Shown here piece by piece: positions 4,649 through 6,082 of a stretch of 6,082 nucleotides of DNA (positions within the stretch are counted from its first letter, which is position 1; the number at the start of each line of letters is the position of its first letter). The notes below the pieces were generated by a model that made no database searches, was not told the DNA's origin, and worked only from the letters and a program-made list of their open reading frames with translations. Origin of the DNA: JAJPXC01 sp964628905 (GTDB lineage Bacteria; Bacteroidota; Bacteroidia; Bacteroidales; Muribaculaceae); assembly GCA_964628905.1 (NCBI GenBank), contig CAZVNS010000059.1, positions 1 to 6,082 on the forward strand, in the 5' to 3' direction. The position numbers were made by a program, and so were the translations under genes.

Positions 4649-5836
4649 TTAATCGTCGAGGATCTCGGTGATCTGACCCGAACCTACGGTGCGGCCACCC
4701 TCACGGATAGCGAAGCGGAGACCCTGGTCGCAGGCAACGGGGTTGATGAGCTCAACGATGATCTCTACGTGGTCGCCAGGCATTACCATCTCAACACCCT
4801 CGGGAAGAGTGATCTCACCGGTAACATCGAGTGTACGGATGTAGAACTGGGGACGATAGTGGTTGTGGAAGGGAGTGTGGCGGCCGCCCTCTTCTTTCTT
4901 CAGGATATAAACTGAAGCTTTGAACTTGCTGTGGGGCTTAACGACTCCGGGGTGGCAGATAACCATACCGCGCTTCACATCCTTCTTGTCGATACCGCGG
5001 AGGAGGAGACCTACGTTGTCACCAGCCTCACCCTGATCGAGGAGCTTGCGGAACATCTCGACACCGGTAACGGTTGACTTCATGTCAGCGCCGAGACCCA
5101 TGATCTGAACCTCATCACCAACCTTGACGACACCGGCCTCGATACGGCCAGTGGCTACGGTACCACGACCGGTGATTGAGAAGACGTCCTCAACAGGCAT
5201 CAGGAAGGGTTTGTCCACGTCGCGGGGAGGCAGGGGGATCCAGGTGTCAACAGCGTCCATGAGCTCAACGACCTTGGCTTCCCACTCGGGCTCACCGTTG
5301 AGTGCGCCGAGGGCAGAACCGCGGATGATGGGGGTGTTGTCGCCGTCGTATTCGTAAGCTGAGAGAAGTTCGCGCATCTCCATCTCTACGAGTTCGAGCA
5401 TCTCCTCGTCGTCGACCATGTCGCACTTGTTGAGGAACACCACGATGCGGGGCACGTTCACCTGACGGGCGAGCAGGATGTGCTCACGGGTCTGGGGCAT
5501 GGGGCCGTCGGTAGCGGCAACTACGATGATAGCGCCATCCATCTGAGCGGCACCAGTTACCATGTTCTTCACATAGTCAGCGTGTCCGGGGCAGTCAACG
5601 TGAGCGTAGTGACGGTTGGCAGTCTCATACTCAACGTGAGCGGTGTTGATTGTGATACCGCGCTCCTTCTCCTCGGGTGCGTTGTCGATCTGGTCGAACG
5701 ACTTCACCTCAGAGAGGCCTTGCTTTGCGAGCACGGTGGTGATAGCGGCGGTAAGGGTAGTTTTACCGTGGTCAACGTGACCGATAGTACCGATGTTTAC
5801 GTGCGGTTTCGTTCTTTCGAATTTCTCTTTAGCCAT
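4649..5836 (-). CDS. tuf: Translation elongation factor Tu
   Basis: EF-Tu is the GTPase that brings aminoacyl-tRNA to the ribosomal A site. It is full length at 395 residues. The GTP-binding domain (about 1-200) has the P-loop GHVDHGKT (19-26), switch I RGITI (59-63), switch II DCPGH (81-85) with the catalytic histidine at 85, NKCD (136-139) and SAL (174-176). Two beta-barrel domains follow at about 210-300 and 301-395, including GGRHTPF (317-323), RPQFYIRT (328-335) and LRFAIREGGRTVG (373-385). Gln125, Gln330 and Ala376, whose equivalents confer kirromycin resistance when changed in E. coli, have the sensitive-type residue. The ATG gives the normal MAKEKFERTKPHVNIGTIGH N-terminus. It lies 107 nt after tRNA-Thr with no clear promoter between, matching the tRNA-tuf operon arrangement known from E. 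coli tufB. The gene shows no defect. Confidence 0.99.
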   Translation of the reverse strand: MAKEKFERTKPHVNIGTIGHVDHGKTTLTAAITTVLAKQGLSEVKSFDQIDNAPEEKERGITINTAHVEYETANRHYAHVDCPGHADYVKNMVTGAAQMDGAIIVVAATDGPMPQTREHILLARQVNVPRIVVFLNKCDMVDDEEMLELVEMEMRELLSAYEYDGDNTPIIRGSALGALNGEPEWEAKVVELMDAVDTWIPLPPRDVDKPFLMPVEDVFSITGRGTVATGRIEAGVVKVGDEVQIMGLGADMKSTVTGVEMFRKLLDQGEAGDNVGLLLRGIDKKDVKRGMVICHPGVVKPHSKFKASVYILKKEEGGRHTPFHNHYRPQFYIRTLDVTGEITLPEGVEMVMPGDHVEIIVELINPVACDQGLRFAIREGGRTVGSGQITEILDD

Positions 5837-5880
5837 AACTTTGCTATTTTATCTGGAATTGAATAAATGATTAACTTTTC

Positions 5881-5922
5881 AACAGAACGTCACGATAATG
5901 TAAAGGCACTATCGTGGCTGTT
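5881..5922 (-). promoter_or_regulatory. Structured leader of tuf, downstream of tRNA-Thr
   Basis: In the minus-strand RNA, 5916-5907 (CACGAUAGUG) pairs with 5900-5891 (CAUUAUCGUG). This forms ten pairs including one G-U, with loop CCUUUA. A further outer clamp AACAG/CUGUU (5922-5918 with 5885-5881) is separated from it by an uneven internal loop. The element ends 44 nt before the tuf start and is followed by AU-rich sequence without a real U-run. It may separate tRNA-Thr from tuf mRNA, protect the tuf 5' end, or regulate tuf. I saw no TTTG/TAnnTTTG promoter in this spacer. Confidence 0.5.
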
Positions 5923-5943
5923 CAGGCTTGATTGGTTTTTTTG

Positions 5944-6015
<72 letters not shown>

Positions 6016-6029
6016 AACTTAAAATATTG

Positions 6030-6082
6030 AGCGGAAGACGAGGCTCAAACTCGCGACCCTCAGCTTGGAAGGCTGATGCTCT
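6030..6082 (-). tRNA. tRNA-Gly (anticodon UCC), 3' part only
   Basis: The last 53 nt of a tRNA are present; the 5' acceptor strand and most of the D-arm lie beyond the right edge. Anticodon stem UCAGC/GCUGA encloses loop CUUCCAA with anticodon UCC (6067-6069), reading GGA and, by wobble, other glycine codons. The T-arm is GCGAG/CUCGU with a G-U closing pair and loop UUUGAGC, which has U at position 56 where C is nearly universal. The acceptor 3' strand is CUUCCGC with discriminator U73, and no CCA is encoded. It precedes tRNA-Thr by 14 nt, matching the glyT-thrT order of E. coli. Confidence 0.93.

Noticed and set aside
5891..5942. Hairpin followed by a T7 run on the plus strand, resembling a terminator for rightward transcription
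   Set aside because: The T-run at 5936-5942 is about 20 nt beyond the stem rather than adjacent, and no rightward gene exists in the window.

Overview
This window is a conserved translation and transcription operon from a member of the Bacteroidales. All eight protein genes and all three tRNA genes lie on the minus strand, so transcription runs from the right end of the window to the left. Three things point to Bacteroidales: RpoB, EF-Tu, NusG and SecE read like Bacteroidales proteins; no start codon has a Shine-Dalgarno sequence, only A/T-rich upstream DNA; and the tRNAs do not encode CCA. The G/C-rich codon use, strongest in rpoB, would suit a family such as the Muribaculaceae. That family placement is a guess from composition and not a phylogenetic result.

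In transcription order (right to left) the layout is: tRNA-Gly(UCC), cut by the window edge; tRNA-Thr(GGU); a structured 107-nt leader; tuf (EF-Tu); a structured 93-nt spacer; tRNA-Trp(CCA); secE; nusG; a 95-nt leader; rplK (L11); rplA (L1); rplJ (L10); rplL (L7/L12); a 107-nt spacer with two tandem hairpins; and rpoB (RNA polymerase beta), whose N-terminal 457 codons are present. The rest of rpoB, and presumably rpoC, lies beyond coordinate 1. The order resembles the E. coli glyT-thrT-tufB / secE-nusG / rplKAJL-rpoBC region, with a tRNA-Trp gene between tuf and secE as in several other phyla.

The products cooperate in gene expression. EF-Tu delivers aminoacyl-tRNA. L11, L10 and L7/L12 build the ribosomal GTPase-associated centre and stalk that EF-Tu contacts, and L1 forms the opposite stalk where deacylated tRNA leaves. 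NusG joins RNA polymerase, here represented by RpoB, to Rho or to the leading ribosome. SecE is the small essential subunit of the protein-export channel.

I found no novel multi-gene system, mobile element, CRISPR array or foreign gene. No gene-free stretch exceeds about 107 nt. The items worth a second look are in the spacers and tRNAs: two back-to-back hairpins after the rplL stop, each with a G-U pair that forms only in the sense RNA; an 8-nt repeat that could compete for the larger hairpin; structured spacers on both sides of tuf; a U4-C69 mismatch in the tRNA-Thr acceptor stem; U instead of C at position 56 of tRNA-Gly; and only 20 nt between rplA and rplJ, too little for the usual intergenic L10 leader.
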